DNA from: Sphingomonas sp. Leaf208
GTDB taxonomy: Bacteria; Pseudomonadota; Alphaproteobacteria; Sphingomonadales; Sphingomonadaceae
Direction of reading: 5' to 3'
Length of the DNA: 64,000 nucleotides
Assembly (NCBI RefSeq): GCF_001421415.1
Contig: NZ_LMKH01000012.1
Location: 62,001 to 126,000 of the forward strand
Part shown: one piece after another, positions 42,263 through 51,448 of the stretch
Position numbering within the stretch: the stretch's first letter is position 1
How the letters are laid out: the number at the start of each line of letters is the position of its first letter
Position numbers and translations under genes: made by a program
The notes under the pieces: generated by a model
Seen by the model: only the letters and a program-made list of their open reading frames with translations
Told to the model about the DNA's origin: nothing
Database searches by the model: none

Positions 42263-43167
42263 TCACGTTGGGCGACGTCGTCCGCCGCCAGTTGCACGTC
42301 CCCACCATCGCCGCGGTCCGGGACGTCGCGACGATACTTGCGGGGGATGCGCCCGAGACCGCGGCGGTACTGTTCTACGGTTCCAACCTGCGCACCGGCG
42401 AGACCGAGGGCGTGCTCGATTTCTACGTGCTGACCGCCGGCCCGCCCGAGCGTGGCCTGTGGCCGACCGTGAGCTACCGCGAGTTCGACCTCCACGGCGA
42501 GACGTTGCGCGCGAAGATCGCGACGATGCGGATGGCGACGTTCGCGAAGGCGGCCGCCGCGCAGACACTCGATACGACGATCTGGACGCGTTTCGTCCAG
42601 CCTTCCGCGCTCGTTTGGGTCCGCGATCCCGCCACCGCTACGAAGGTCGCCGTGGCGATCGGCGATGCGGCGAAGTCCGCCGCGCGCTTTGCCGCCGCGC
42701 TCGGTCCGGAAACGGGCACCGCCGACGATTATTGGCGGGCACTGTTCCGCCAGACCTATGCCGCCGAACTCCGTGTCGAGCGCAAGGGCCGCGAGGGCCA
42801 GATCCTCGGTTTCGATCCGGGTCGCTACGCCGAACTCCTGCCGCTTGCCTGGACCGCCGACGGGATCGCCTATCGCGACGAAGCCGGCATGTTGAAGCCC
42901 GACCTGTCGCCAGCGCGTCGAAACGCGTTGCTGCGTGCGTGGGGCCGTCGCCGTCGGGCGGGCAAGCCCCTCAACGTCGCACGGCTGGTGCGGGCGGCGT
43001 TCACCTTCGAAGGTGCCGCGCGCTATGGGGTGTGGAAGGTCGAGCGGCATACCGGCGTCGCGGTGCCGCTGACGCCGTGGCGCGAAAAGCATCCGATCCT
43101 TGCCGCACCAGGCGTGTTCTGGCGGGTCTGGCGGGCGCGTGCGCAAACCGGGCCGAAAACGGTATGA
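42259..43167 (+). CDS. Tam41-like CDP-diacylglycerol synthase homologue
   Basis: A 302-residue protein usually left as hypothetical. I assign it to the Tam41/MMP37 family of mitochondrial phosphatidate cytidylyltransferases from the nucleotidyltransferase signature LFYGSNLRTGETEGVLDFYV (residues 38-57; Gly41-Ser42 and Asp54, as in the Tam41 YGSG...IDF motif), the later WTRFVQPSALVW (compare Tam41 GRLQKPV) and a C-terminal helical segment (DDYWRALFRQTYAAELRVER) matching the second half. No membrane helices, consistent with Tam41 and unlike CdsA. It lies directly between a lipid kinase and another nucleotidyltransferase with four-base overlaps. The activity is inferred. Confidence 0.7.
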   Translation: MITLGDVVRRQLHVPTIAAVRDVATILAGDAPETAAVLFYGSNLRTGETEGVLDFYVLTAGPPERGLWPTVSYREFDLHGETLRAKIATMRMATFAKAAAAQTLDTTIWTRFVQPSALVWVRDPATATKVAVAIGDAAKSAARFAAALGPETGTADDYWRALFRQTYAAELRVERKGREGQILGFDPGRYAELLPLAWTADGIAYRDEAGMLKPDLSPARRNALLRAWGRRRRAGKPLNVARLVRAAFTFEGAARYGVWKVERHTGVAVPLTPWREKHPILAAPGVFWRVWRARAQTGPKTV

Positions 43168-43928
43168 GCGCGGATGTTCGAGGCTTCAACGCGCTGATCC
43201 TCGCCGGCTCGCGCGGCGGCGTCGATCCGGTCGCGGCCTATGCGGGCGTGTCGCACAAGGCGCTGATCGTGCTCGACGGCGAGACGTTGCTGGCCCGCGT
43301 CGCGCAGGCGTTGCGGGAAGCAGGCGCGCGATCGATCGCCGTATCGGTTTCCGACGACGCAGTCCGATCAGCAGCAACCGCGCTCGGCCTCATCGTGCTC
43401 GACGCGGCATCCGGTCCCAGCCGCAGCGTCCGCGACGGAATCGAAGCGCTCGGCGCGCCCCTGCTGGTCACGACCGCCGACCACGCGCTGTTGCAGCCCG
43501 AATGGGTGACGCGCTTCCTCGCCGACGTCCCCGCACAAGCCGATGTCGGCGCGCTCCTAGCACGCCAGGACGTCATCGAGGCCGCTGCGCCGGGCACGCG
43601 CCGCACTTATCTGCGCTTTGCCGACGGGGCGTGGTCGGGGTGCAACCTGTTCTACTTCGCAACGCCGCGCTCGGTCGCCGCACTCGATCTCTGGGCGCAG
43701 GTCGAGGCGGACCGCAAGCGACCATGGCGGATCGTTCGGCGGCTCGGGATCGGCACGTTGATTCGGTATCTGTCTGGCCGCCTGACGCTGGTCGCGGCGA
43801 TCGCGCATCTCGGTCGCCTCGCCGGCCTCGACGCGGCCGCCATCGCCAGCCCGTTCGGCCTGGCCGCGGTCGACGTCGACAAGCCCGCCGATCTCGACTT
43901 GGTCCGGACGCTCGTCGAACAGGCTTGA
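43164..43928 (+). CDS. MobA-like NTP transferase
   Basis: A 254-residue nucleotidyltransferase-fold protein. N-terminal ALILAGSRGGVDPVAAYAGV and HKALIVLDGETLLARVAQAL replace the usual LAGGxSxRMGxxK with a divergent loop; LLVTTADHALLQPEWVTRFL carries the metal-binding Asp at the LADxP position. The C-terminal 80 residues (WSGCNLFYFATPRSVAAL; GTLIRYLSGRLTLVAAIAHL) contain a hydrophobic stretch that may bind membrane. Unlike the MocA at 22373, it lies in the lipid operon and overlaps the Tam41-like gene by ATGA, so a role in making or moving a phospho-head-group is more likely than molybdenum metabolism. Confidence 0.75.
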   Translation: MSADVRGFNALILAGSRGGVDPVAAYAGVSHKALIVLDGETLLARVAQALREAGARSIAVSVSDDAVRSAATALGLIVLDAASGPSRSVRDGIEALGAPLLVTTADHALLQPEWVTRFLADVPAQADVGALLARQDVIEAAAPGTRRTYLRFADGAWSGCNLFYFATPRSVAALDLWAQVEADRKRPWRIVRRLGIGTLIRYLSGRLTLVAAIAHLGRLAGLDAAAIASPFGLAAVDVDKPADLDLVRTLVEQA

Positions 43929-44021
43929 GCCGTCGACCGCCTGCGCCAATTCCGCGAAGAAATAGCTCGGCCTGCCGTTCGCCCCTGTCCCCAAAGGCCG
44001 GGTTGGTGCAAAGCGCCGCGC

Positions 44022-44792
44022 ATGCAAACGCTCGCGCCCCAACCCGCCTCATCCGCCATCACGACGACCTCGATCGGCATCTATGGTAGCGCAGGACGCA
44101 TGGGCCGCGCGATCGTCGAGGCGATCGAGGCGGCCGGCGCATCGCTCGCCGGCGGCGTCGATGCGCGCGAGGACCCGAACCCGCTCGCCCGAATCGCCGA
44201 CGTGCTGGTCGATTTCTCGACGCCCTCCGCGGTCGAAGCGCACCTCGCCGCCGCGCGTGCCGCTGGTACCGCTATCGTCATCGGTACGACCGGCCTGTCG
44301 CCGCAGCACCAGTCGATGATCGACGACGCGGCGAAGGACATCGCGATCCTGCAGACCGGCAACACCTCGCTCGGCGTCACGTTGCTCGGCATTCTCGTCC
44401 GCGAGGCCGCCGCGCGTCTCGGGCCCGACTGGGACGTCGAGATCGTCGAGATGCACCACAAGCACAAGGTCGACGCGCCGTCGGGGACCGCGCTGCTGCT
44501 CGGCGACGCCGCCGCGAAGGGCCGCGGCACGACGCTCGCCGAACTCCGCGTCGACAGCCGTGCGGGGCTCGTCGGCGCGCGCACCGAAGGCACTATCGGC
44601 TTTGCGTCACTGCGCGGCGGATCGGTGATCGGCGACCACAGCGTGATCTTCGCCGGCGAAGGCGAGCGGATCGAACTCAACCACCGCGGCGACGACCGCT
44701 CGATCTTCGCACGCGGTGCGGTGCGTGCGGCGATCTGGCTCGCCGGGCAGCCCGCCGGACGCTACCGGATGGGCGACGTGCTCGGGCTGTAA
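44022..44792 (+). CDS. dapB: 4-hydroxy-tetrahydrodipicolinate reductase
   Basis: Lysine/diaminopimelate pathway enzyme, 256 residues. NAD(P)-binding [11 protein letters not shown] (residues 21-31), IGTTGLS (87-93), catalytic region [18 protein letters not shown] with His145, Lys149 and the PSGT loop, and the C-terminal [20 protein letters not shown]. Starts 94 bp after the lipid operon; nth follows after 4 bp, so dapB and nth are co-transcribed. Confidence 0.96.
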   Translation: MQTLAPQPASSAITTTSIGIYGSAGRMGRAIVEAIEAAGASLAGGVDAREDPNPLARIADVLVDFSTPSAVEAHLAAARAAGTAIVIGTTGLSPQHQSMIDDAAKDIAILQTGNTSLGVTLLGILVREAAARLGPDWDVEIVEMHHKHKVDAPSGTALLLGDAAAKGRGTTLAELRVDSRAGLVGARTEGTIGFASLRGGSVIGDHSVIFAGEGERIELNHRGDDRSIFARGAVRAAIWLAGQPAGRYRMGDVLGL

Positions 44793-44796
44793 GGGC

Positions 44797-45498
44797 GTGA
44801 AGAAAGCCGACGTCATCGAGTTCTACGCGCGTCTGGCCGAAGCCGATCCGCACCCCGAGACCGAGCTGGAATTCGTCAATCCGTACACGCTGGTCGTCGC
44901 GGTCGCCTTGTCGGCGCAGGCGACCGACGTCGGCGTGAACAAGGCGACGCGCGCGCTGTTCCGCGAGGTCGACACGCCCGAGAAGATGGTCGCGCTCGGG
45001 CTCGACGACCTGAAGCGCCACATCAAGACGATCGGGCTCTACAACACCAAGGCGAAGAACGTCATCGCGCTCTCGCAGATGCTGATCGACGATTATGGCG
45101 GCGAGGTGCCCAATGACCGCGCCGCACTCGAGCGCCTGCCGGGCGTAGGCCGCAAGACCGCCAATGTCGTCCTCAACGTCGCGTTCGGTGCGGAGACGTT
45201 CGCCGTCGACACGCATATCTTCCGCGTCGGCAACCGTACCGGCCTGGCCCGCGGCAAGACCCCGCTCGCGGTCGAACTGAAACTCGACAAGGCCACCCCG
45301 CAACCGTTCCGCCTGCATGCGCATCACTGGCTGATCCTGCACGGCCGCTACGTCTGCAAGGCGCGGACGCCCGAATGCTGGCGCTGCATCGTCAGCGATC
45401 TGTGCGCGTACAAACCCAAGACCCCGCCGCCTAAGGGTAGATCGCTCGCGAGTCCGGCACCGGAGCCGGACATCGATCCGGCAACCGGCGAGGCCTGA
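44797..45498 (+). CDS. nth: Endonuclease III (DNA glycosylase/AP lyase)
   Basis: Base-excision repair enzyme removing oxidised pyrimidines, 233 residues from GTG 44797. Residue numbers match E. coli Nth: Lys120 in the helix-hairpin-helix [12 protein letters not shown], Asp138 in VDTHIFRV, and [4Fe-4S] ligands Cys187, Cys194, Cys197 and Cys203. The Pro-rich C-terminal tail is longer than in E. coli. GTG 44797 follows AAGGG; in-frame upstream codons lie within dapB. Confidence 0.96.
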   Translation: MKKADVIEFYARLAEADPHPETELEFVNPYTLVVAVALSAQATDVGVNKATRALFREVDTPEKMVALGLDDLKRHIKTIGLYNTKAKNVIALSQMLIDDYGGEVPNDRAALERLPGVGRKTANVVLNVAFGAETFAVDTHIFRVGNRTGLARGKTPLAVELKLDKATPQPFRLHAHHWLILHGRYVCKARTPECWRCIVSDLCAYKPKTPPPKGRSLASPAPEPDIDPATGEA

Positions 45499-45549
45499 TC
45501 GCGAAAACGTCTGGCGCACCCCGGTTTGCTTTGCTAGGCGGACCGTCCG

Positions 45550-45626
<77 letters not shown>

Positions 45627-45792
45627 AAGTTTATTTCGAGATTTGTCAAAAGCCCTGTTGCTGCGATGTCGGCAGGCGTGCGCTGGTCGACTGCCGCGCG
45701 GTGTACCGCGCAACCTCGCTTTAGGTCGTATGATCTCTCGGTTCAAACAACCGGTTTCTATGAATCGTCGTGCAGCGGCTTTTCGAGACCTG

Positions 45793-47004
45793 CTAGCGGA
45801 ACTCCGTCTCGACGAAGATCGGACCGACCGTGGGGGTCGCGAGGATCGGCTCCGCCAGGCCCGGCGCTTGCGCTGGCACAGGCCGTCGGATCATGCGGTG
45901 GCCTAGTCGCACCATCGGCTCTTCGACGGCATGATAGACGACTGCCGCGATGAGTATCGTCGCGCTCAGCACGACCGCGACGTAGCGTAATGCCGACCCC
46001 GGATCGCCCGCGATCAGGATCGTGCCGCACGCCAGGATCACCGGTCCGTGGAACAGGTAGACGGAATACGAGATGGTCCCGAACCACTTTGCTACACGCC
46101 GATATACCGAACGGCGGCCAACCGCGCGGCCGGTATCCGAGCCAGCGCCGACGACTCCCACGAACAGCAGCAGCGCACCAATATACCCTAAAGTCGGCGC
46201 GAGGTTGAAACCTGGGGCGCCGACCGGCGGGACCGTCATGAACTGGACGACGGGCACGATCGCCAGGAAAAGCCCGCAGAGAATCCCCGCCAGACGCACC
46301 GCGATCGCATTACGCTCGAGCATCGCCAGTCGCAGCATCGTTCCCAGCAACATCAGTCCCAAATTCAGCGGCAGGTCGGCGGGCAGCCGCTTGTCGACCA
46401 GATGCGACGCCAGTGCGAGCAACAGCGCTGCACCGAACAGCGCGACGATTCCTCCGGCCAAGACGAACGGCGCACGCAGCCCCCCCCAGGCAACGAGGCA
46501 GGCGGCCAGCACGTAAAACGCCATCTCCGTTGCGAGCGTCCAATAGGCGACAACGATATCGGGCTGACCGACATAATGCTGGACCATGGCCACATTGGCT
46601 ACGATCGTCACCGGCGCAGGAGCGGGCGCGCCTGTCATATGCAGCACCAGCAGCGCAAGGCCCAGCGACAGCCAATAGGCGGGATACAGGCGAAATGCGC
46701 GGCTGATCGCGAATCCGCGGACCGGACGATCGGTGCGAAAACTGAACGGGATGACGAACCCGCTGATCAGAAAGAACAGCGCGACGCCGAACCGCCCGAA
46801 GTGGAAGATACCGTCGAACAGCAGCACGCCGGCCTGTTCGATCGGAAGGGGAAGCGCGTGCGTCGCTATGATGGTCTCGGCAAGGTGCTGAAACAGAACG
46901 AGCAACGCGGCAAATCCGCGCAACATATCAAGCGTTTCGATCCGGCCTGAGCGATGAAGGCGCGAGCCGTCGAAGGGGATGCGCCCCATGCCAGCTGCTG
47001 TCAT
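45793..47004 (-). CDS. Acyltransferase family 3 (OafA/YrhL-like) membrane protein
   Basis: A 403-residue integral membrane O-acyltransferase with about ten hydrophobic helices. Family markers: GRIETLDMLRGFAALLVLFQH (residues 21-41) with His41, GRFGVALFFLISGFVI, RAFRLYPAYWLSL and WTLATEMAFYVLAA. Such enzymes acetylate or succinylate surface polysaccharides, lipids or osmoregulated glucans. A good ribosome-binding site (GGGGGAGCA) precedes ATG 47004. The gene runs toward tRNA-Arg and has no co-directional neighbour, so it looks like a single-gene insertion. A hairpin (GCGCGGT/ACCGCGC, 45696-45711) lies beyond its stop, without a T-run. Confidence 0.88.
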   Translation of the reverse strand: MTAAGMGRIPFDGSRLHRSGRIETLDMLRGFAALLVLFQHLAETIIATHALPLPIEQAGVLLFDGIFHFGRFGVALFFLISGFVIPFSFRTDRPVRGFAISRAFRLYPAYWLSLGLALLVLHMTGAPAPAPVTIVANVAMVQHYVGQPDIVVAYWTLATEMAFYVLAACLVAWGGLRAPFVLAGGIVALFGAALLLALASHLVDKRLPADLPLNLGLMLLGTMLRLAMLERNAIAVRLAGILCGLFLAIVPVVQFMTVPPVGAPGFNLAPTLGYIGALLLFVGVVGAGSDTGRAVGRRSVYRRVAKWFGTISYSVYLFHGPVILACGTILIAGDPGSALRYVAVVLSATILIAAVVYHAVEEPMVRLGHRMIRRPVPAQAPGLAEPILATPTVGPIFVETEFR

Positions 47005-47061
47005 TGCTCCCCCGCTTCCAAGACACTTGTACGCGGCGAAACTTTTTCTAGCAAACTCGGT

Positions 47062-47089
47062 ATCTTACAATGGCCCCAAAACGGGTCAA
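47062..47089 (-). promoter_or_regulatory. Candidate sigma70 promoter for the acyltransferase
   Basis: On the minus strand, TTGACC (47089-47084) and TAAGAT (47067-47062) are 16 bp apart, matching five and four consensus positions. The predicted start near 47055 gives a leader of about 50 nt to ATG 47004. Confidence 0.45.
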
Positions 47090-47352
47090 TCAGTTCAGCT
47101 TACCGCTGGCATCCTTTGCGTTTGAGCATCTTACGCGCTTACCGGTCGTCACTACTGACGCGACCGGTTAGCCAGTTTGTCGGAAGCCCACAGGTTTGTG
47201 TGGCCGGCCATCATCTTCATTCGGCCTGATGTTACCGCTCCGGTGGGCCAGCCTTTTGGTCGGGTCGCTTGTTGGCAACGACGGCTGATAGGATAGCGGA
47301 CCGGGCTCGATCCACCCACGCCCGCTCGCCGTCCTGCCCCCGCGGAATGCCG
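47090..47352. other. Gene-free stretch between acyltransferase promoter and lprI-like gene
   Basis: This stretch has no plausible coding sequence and none of the family A-F repeats. It contains a few short inverted repeats (for example CCGGTCGTCACTACTGACGCGACCGG, imperfect). It looks less GC-rich by eye than its surroundings, possibly remnant sequence from the arrival of the acyltransferase gene. Confidence 0.4.
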
Positions 47353-47736
47353 TTAGAAGCGGATCTTGCGTTCCAGTTCGTTGGTGCGGGTTGCGGTTTT
47401 CGTAACGAGGCAGGCGGTGTCGATCGTTTCTCCATCGATCTTGCACTCATAGTCGCGCGCCTTGAGCCAGGATCGCTGTTCGTCGCGCAGGGCGATACGT
47501 TGCGCCGGTCGGCTCGCGAGTTGCCGCATGACCTGCTGATAGGCCTTGTTCAGCCGCGCGTCCTGCGACGCCATTTCGGTCTGCGCGCAGATACCGCCCT
47601 GCACCGTGTTGCCGCGAGCCCGCGCCTGGCACGCTATGTACCGGTCGGATATCCCGGCGGGTGCCACCTGTGCGAGGACAGGCGCCCCGGCCGAAACCAC
47701 AACCGCCGCCGCCGCCGCCAACATCTTCCACTGCAT
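47353..47736 (-). CDS. LprI/DUF1311 family secreted protein
   Basis: A 127-residue protein with a Sec signal (MLAAAAAVVVSAGAPVLAQV) and the DUF1311 pattern: GNTVQGGICAQTEMASQDARL, NKAYQQVMRQLA, LRDEQRSWLKARDYECKI, TACLVTKTATRTNELE. Four cysteines (ACQ, GGICA, YECK, TACL) probably form two disulfides in the periplasm. One family member, LprI of Mycobacterium, inhibits lysozyme; the role here is unknown. No lipobox, so soluble. Confidence 0.85.
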   Translation of the reverse strand: MQWKMLAAAAAVVVSAGAPVLAQVAPAGISDRYIACQARARGNTVQGGICAQTEMASQDARLNKAYQQVMRQLASRPAQRIALRDEQRSWLKARDYECKIDGETIDTACLVTKTATRTNELERKIRF

Positions 47737-47807
47737 CGCTCGCTCCCCTGCCGCATGATCGGTGCCGGGAGTGTAGCGACGGGCCAGCCGCTCTGTCTAC
47801 GCTCCGG

Positions 47808-48269
47808 CTAGCGGCGCTTGAGCCGGACCAGCGCGGCATCGAGCGCGGAGAGGAAGCTCGACCGGTCGGTCTTGGAGAACGGTGCGGGGCCGCCGATGAT
47901 ATCGCCGCCCGCCCGCAGGTCGGCCATGATCGCACGCGTGGCGATGGCGCCGCCGATCGAGCTGGTGGTGAAGGGCTTGCCGGTGTTGGCGAGCACGGTC
48001 GCGCCGGCCTTCACGCAGCGATCGGCGAGGAGGATGTCGGCGGTGATCACGACCGACTTCGCATCGGCCTGTTCGGCGATCCAGTCGTCGGCCGCGTCGA
48101 AGCCGTCGCTGACCACGATGCGCGAGATCAGCGGGTGGACGGGGATGCGGAAATGGCTGTTGGCGACGATCGTCACGGGGACTTCGTGGCGCCACGCGAC
48201 CTTGTAGATCTCGTCCTTTACCGGACACGCATCGGCGTCGACGAGAATTCGGATTGGGGCGTCAGTCAT
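47808..48269 (-). CDS. YaiI/YqxD (DUF188) family protein
   Basis: A 153-residue PIN-like protein of the UPF0178 family. Markers: RILVDADACPVKDEIYKVA (residues 7-25), VVSDGFDAADDWIAEQA, VVITADILLADRCVKAGATV and GGPAPFSKTDRSSFLSALD. Acidic residues in DADACP and TADILLA resemble PIN-domain nuclease sites, but no activity is established for the family. Upstream is a family E repeat and then the RNA helicase gene on the same strand. Confidence 0.9.
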   Translation of the reverse strand: MTDAPIRILVDADACPVKDEIYKVAWRHEVPVTIVANSHFRIPVHPLISRIVVSDGFDAADDWIAEQADAKSVVITADILLADRCVKAGATVLANTGKPFTTSSIGGAIATRAIMADLRAGGDIIGGPAPFSKTDRSSFLSALDAALVRLKRR

Positions 48270-48274
48270 TCAAA

Positions 48275-48404
48275 TCCTCCCCCGCCAGGGGGAGGTGGCA
48301 GGCGTAGCCTGACGGAGGGGGAGGCATCCACCACATCTGTCGCGTATCCTCCCCCCTCCGTCACCTTCGGCGACACCTCCCCCTTGCGGGGGAGGATCGC
48401 GTTA
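48275..48404. repeat. Family E inverted repeat
   Basis: AATCCTCCCCCGCCAGGGGG followed by AGGCGTAGCCTGACGGAGGG faces CCCCCTCCGTCACC and ACCTCCCCCTTGCGGGGGAG. It directly follows the helicase stop. Confidence 0.82.
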
Positions 48405-48406
48405 GC

Positions 48407-50176
48407 TCAGCTGCGCTCGCGGTTGCCGCGGTACGGCGGCTTCCGCGCGGGAGCCGGTCCGCCACGCGGGGCCGCGCGGTGCAGCGTCGAGCGCGGACCG
48501 CTCGCATTGCTGCGACCACCGCCGCCGCCATCATGCCGCGCGCCGCTCTCGGGCGCGCCTTGCATCGCCTCGATCGCGACGCCGCTCTCTTCCTCGCCAG
48601 CCTGCGCCGTACGCTGGATCGCCGCCGAGAACCGCGACGCAACCGCGCGGGGGATCTCGAACGCCGTTTCGTTCGGGCCGATGCGGATCGCACCGATCTC
48701 GGACTTAGTGATGTGCCCGCGACGGCAGATCAGCGGCAGGATCCAGCGCGGATCGGCGTTCTGGCGACGACCGATGTCCATGCGGAACCAGACCGTGTCC
48801 TCGAACCCCGCGCGCGGCCCCTGCGAACGCTCGTCCTGCGTCGGCTGCTTGCTCTGGTCGATCAGATCCTCGGCCTGCGGCATCGTCGCACGGTGCATGT
48901 GCACCAGCGCCGCGGCGATATCCTCCGGGGTCTTCTCGGCCATCAGGCGGACGGCGAGTGCGCGATCCTCCTCCTCGACCTCGACCGGCTGCAACAGCAT
49001 GCCGATCAAGCGCTCATGATCGTTCTTGCGGATGTCCTCCGCGGTCGGGGCGTTGACCCACTCCGCGTTGATCTTCGCACCACGGAGCATCATCTCGACG
49101 CGACGACGACGCGGGAACGGCACGATCAGGACGGCAGTGCCCTTCTTACCCGCACGACCGGTGCGACCCGAGCGATGCTGGAGCGTCTCGGCGTCACGCG
49201 GCAGCTCGACGTGCACGACAAGGCTCAGCGTCGGCAGATCGATGCCGCGAGCTGCAACGTCGGTCGCAACGCAGACGCGTGCGCGACGGTCACGCAGAGC
49301 CTGAAGCGCCGCGTTACGCTCGTTCTGCGAATGCTCGCCGGACAGCGCGACGGCGGCAAAGCCACGCTCGACCAGGCTCGCATGCAGATGGCGCACATTG
49401 TCACGCGTCGCGCAGAACAGCATCGCCGTCTCCGCCTCGTGGAAGCGCAGCAGGTTGATCACCGCATGCTCGATCTCGGACGGCGAGACCGTGACGGCCT
49501 GGTACGAGATGTCGCCATGGCCGCGATCCTCGCCGACGGTCGAGATCCGCAGCGCATCCTTCTGGTAACGCTTGGCGAGCGCGACGATCGGCCGCGGCAT
49601 CGTCGCCGAGAACAGCAAAGTGCGGCGCTGCTCGGGCGACGCATCGAGGATCTGCTCGAGATCTTCGCGGAAACCCATGTCGAGCATCTCGTCGGCCTCG
49701 TCGAGCACCGCGACCTTCAGGGCCGACAGGTCGAGCGCGCCACGCTCGAGGTGATCGCGCAGACGGCCCGGCGTACCGACGACGATATGCGCGCCGTGTG
49801 CGAGCGAACGACGCTCCTTCGAGGCGTCCATGCCGCCGACGCAGGTCGAAATGCGCGCACCGGCCTTGGCATAGAGCCACATCAGCTCGCGGCTGACCTG
49901 GAGTGCGAGCTCGCGAGTCGGCGCGATGCAGAGGACGAGCGGCTTGTGCGGCGCGGGCAGGCGCTGGACGCCGTCCTCGCCGGCTTCACCGAGCAGCTCG
50001 CCGGCCATCGCCAGGCCGAACGCCACGGTCTTGCCCGAGCCGGTCTGCGCCGACACGACGAGATCGCGACCGATCGCATTGTCCTCGATCACATGAGCCT
50101 GGACGGGGGTAAGCGCGGTATAGCCGCGCGCTTCGAGCGCCTCGGAAAGAAGCGACGGAATATTTGTAAAAGGCAT
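48407..50176 (-). CDS. DEAD-box ATP-dependent RNA helicase with DbpA-type RNA-binding domain
   Basis: A 589-residue helicase. Q-motif region FTNIPSLLSEALEARGYTAL, motif I AQTGSGKT (43-50), APTREL, TPGRL, DEAD (159-162), SAT (190-192), ATDVAARGID and HRSGRTGRAG. A DbpA/CsdA-type RNA-binding domain follows (FRMDIGRRQNADPRWILPLI), and a Gly/Arg-rich tail ends the protein (GGGGGRSNASGPRSTLHRAA). The layout matches DeaD/CsdA proteins acting in ribosome assembly and cold response. ATG 50176 has AGGA upstream and gives the family N terminus; in-frame sequence further upstream lies antisense-free but matches nothing. Confidence 0.94.
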   Translation of the reverse strand: MPFTNIPSLLSEALEARGYTALTPVQAHVIEDNAIGRDLVVSAQTGSGKTVAFGLAMAGELLGEAGEDGVQRLPAPHKPLVLCIAPTRELALQVSRELMWLYAKAGARISTCVGGMDASKERRSLAHGAHIVVGTPGRLRDHLERGALDLSALKVAVLDEADEMLDMGFREDLEQILDASPEQRRTLLFSATMPRPIVALAKRYQKDALRISTVGEDRGHGDISYQAVTVSPSEIEHAVINLLRFHEAETAMLFCATRDNVRHLHASLVERGFAAVALSGEHSQNERNAALQALRDRRARVCVATDVAARGIDLPTLSLVVHVELPRDAETLQHRSGRTGRAGKKGTAVLIVPFPRRRRVEMMLRGAKINAEWVNAPTAEDIRKNDHERLIGMLLQPVEVEEEDRALAVRLMAEKTPEDIAAALVHMHRATMPQAEDLIDQSKQPTQDERSQGPRAGFEDTVWFRMDIGRRQNADPRWILPLICRRGHITKSEIGAIRIGPNETAFEIPRAVASRFSAAIQRTAQAGEEESGVAIEAMQGAPESGARHDGGGGGRSNASGPRSTLHRAAPRGGPAPARKPPYRGNRERS

Positions 50177-50232
50177 GTACGTCCTAATTGGTGGCCGGCT
50201 TACGCAACGGCAAGGCACTGGCGTGGTGGTCC

Positions 50233-51405
50233 CTACAGGACTTGACCCGCGGCCCACCCGCTCGCCCATGCCCATTGGAAGTTGTAGCCGCCGAGCCACC
50301 CTGTGACATCGACCGCTTCGCCGACTGCATACAGCATTGGTACGCGTTTGGCTTGCATTGTTTGCGATGACAGTTCCGCGGTGCTGATTCCGCCCGCGGT
50401 GACCTCGGCCTTCGCATAGCCTTCGGAGCCGTTTGGCGTGAATTGCCAATGGCTTAGCGCCCGCTCGGCGTCCTGGAGCTTGCGGTCGGTGAGCGTGGAA
50501 ATCTCGCTCGTCATCCCCAATCGCTCGCTCAAAGTCTCCGCGAGTCGGTCCGGAAGCGTGCTGCCGAGCAGTTTCCGCAGAGTCGCACGCGGCGTGGTAC
50601 GCTTGGCGGCGGGAAGCCAGCCGGACTCGCGATCGGGGAGGAAATCGATCCCGACGGGCTGACCGTTGCGCCAATAGGACGATGCCTGGAGGATCGCGGG
50701 GCCGGACAGGCCACGGTGCGTGAACAGTGCGGCTTCGCGAAACGCGGTCTTGCCGGCGGTGGCGACGACTTCGGCAGCGACACCGGAGAGTTCGCGGAAC
50801 AGCGTCTCGTCGCCGCCGAGCGTCAGCGGGACGAGTGCGGGGCGTGGCTCGACGACCTTCAGGCCGAACTGCCGCGCGAGATCATAGGCGAACCCGGTCG
50901 CGCCCATTTTCGGGATCGATGGGCCGCCGGTCGCGATGACGAGCGCAGGGGCGGTGACGGTGCGGCCGTCCAGCGACACGCGGTAGCGACCGTCCGCATG
51001 GTCGACTCCGGTGACCGCGCGGCCGGGCGACAGGTCGACGCGGCCCTTGTCGCATTCGTCGAGCAGCATTTCGACGATCTGCTTTGCGGAGCCGTCGCAG
51101 AAGAGTTGGCCGAGCGTCTTCTCGTGCCACGAGATGCCGTAGGATTCGACAAGCGCGAGGAAATCCTGTGCGGAATACCGGCCGAGCGCGGATTTGGCGA
51201 AATGCGGGTTGGCGGAGATGTAGCGGTCGGCGGCGGTGTGGACGTTGGTGAAATTGCACCGCCCGCCCCCGGAGATCAGGATTTTCTTGCCCGCCTGGTC
51301 GGCGTGATCGACGAGCAGGATTTTCCGCCCGCGCTGGCCTGCGACCGCGGCGCACATGAGACCGGCTGCGCCTGCGCCAAGGATTATCGCGTCGTAGTCG
51401 GACAA
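50233..51405 (-). CDS. YhiN/HI0933-family flavoprotein
   Basis: A 390-residue NAD(P)/FAD-dependent oxidoreductase-like protein. FAD motif DAIILGAGAAGLMCAAVAG (residues 5-23), KKILISGGGRCNFTN (39-53) which is diagnostic of this family, ATGGPSIPKMGATGFAYDLA, and the C-terminal MLYAVGEAVDVTGWLGGYNF with WAWASGWAAG. The family is widespread, and its reaction is not established. It precedes the helicase on the same strand, with 56 bp between. Confidence 0.92.
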   Translation of the reverse strand: MSDYDAIILGAGAAGLMCAAVAGQRGRKILLVDHADQAGKKILISGGGRCNFTNVHTAADRYISANPHFAKSALGRYSAQDFLALVESYGISWHEKTLGQLFCDGSAKQIVEMLLDECDKGRVDLSPGRAVTGVDHADGRYRVSLDGRTVTAPALVIATGGPSIPKMGATGFAYDLARQFGLKVVEPRPALVPLTLGGDETLFRELSGVAAEVVATAGKTAFREAALFTHRGLSGPAILQASSYWRNGQPVGIDFLPDRESGWLPAAKRTTPRATLRKLLGSTLPDRLAETLSERLGMTSEISTLTDRKLQDAERALSHWQFTPNGSEGYAKAEVTAGGISTAELSSQTMQAKRVPMLYAVGEAVDVTGWLGGYNFQWAWASGWAAGQVL

Positions 51406-51448
51406 GGGTCGCTCCGTGCGGCTTGGTTGGGCGAGCCGCTAATTAACA

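Noticed and set aside
43164..43928. MobA-like protein as a molybdenum-cofactor enzyme serving the hydroxylase
   Set aside because: A better MocA is encoded in the hydroxylase operon at 22373. This gene is overlapped with lipid genes and its N-terminal loop is divergent.
45696..45711. GCGCGGT/ACCGCGC hairpin after the acyltransferase as intrinsic terminator
   Set aside because: Two-base loop in the longest pairing and no T-run on either strand, so not called as a feature.
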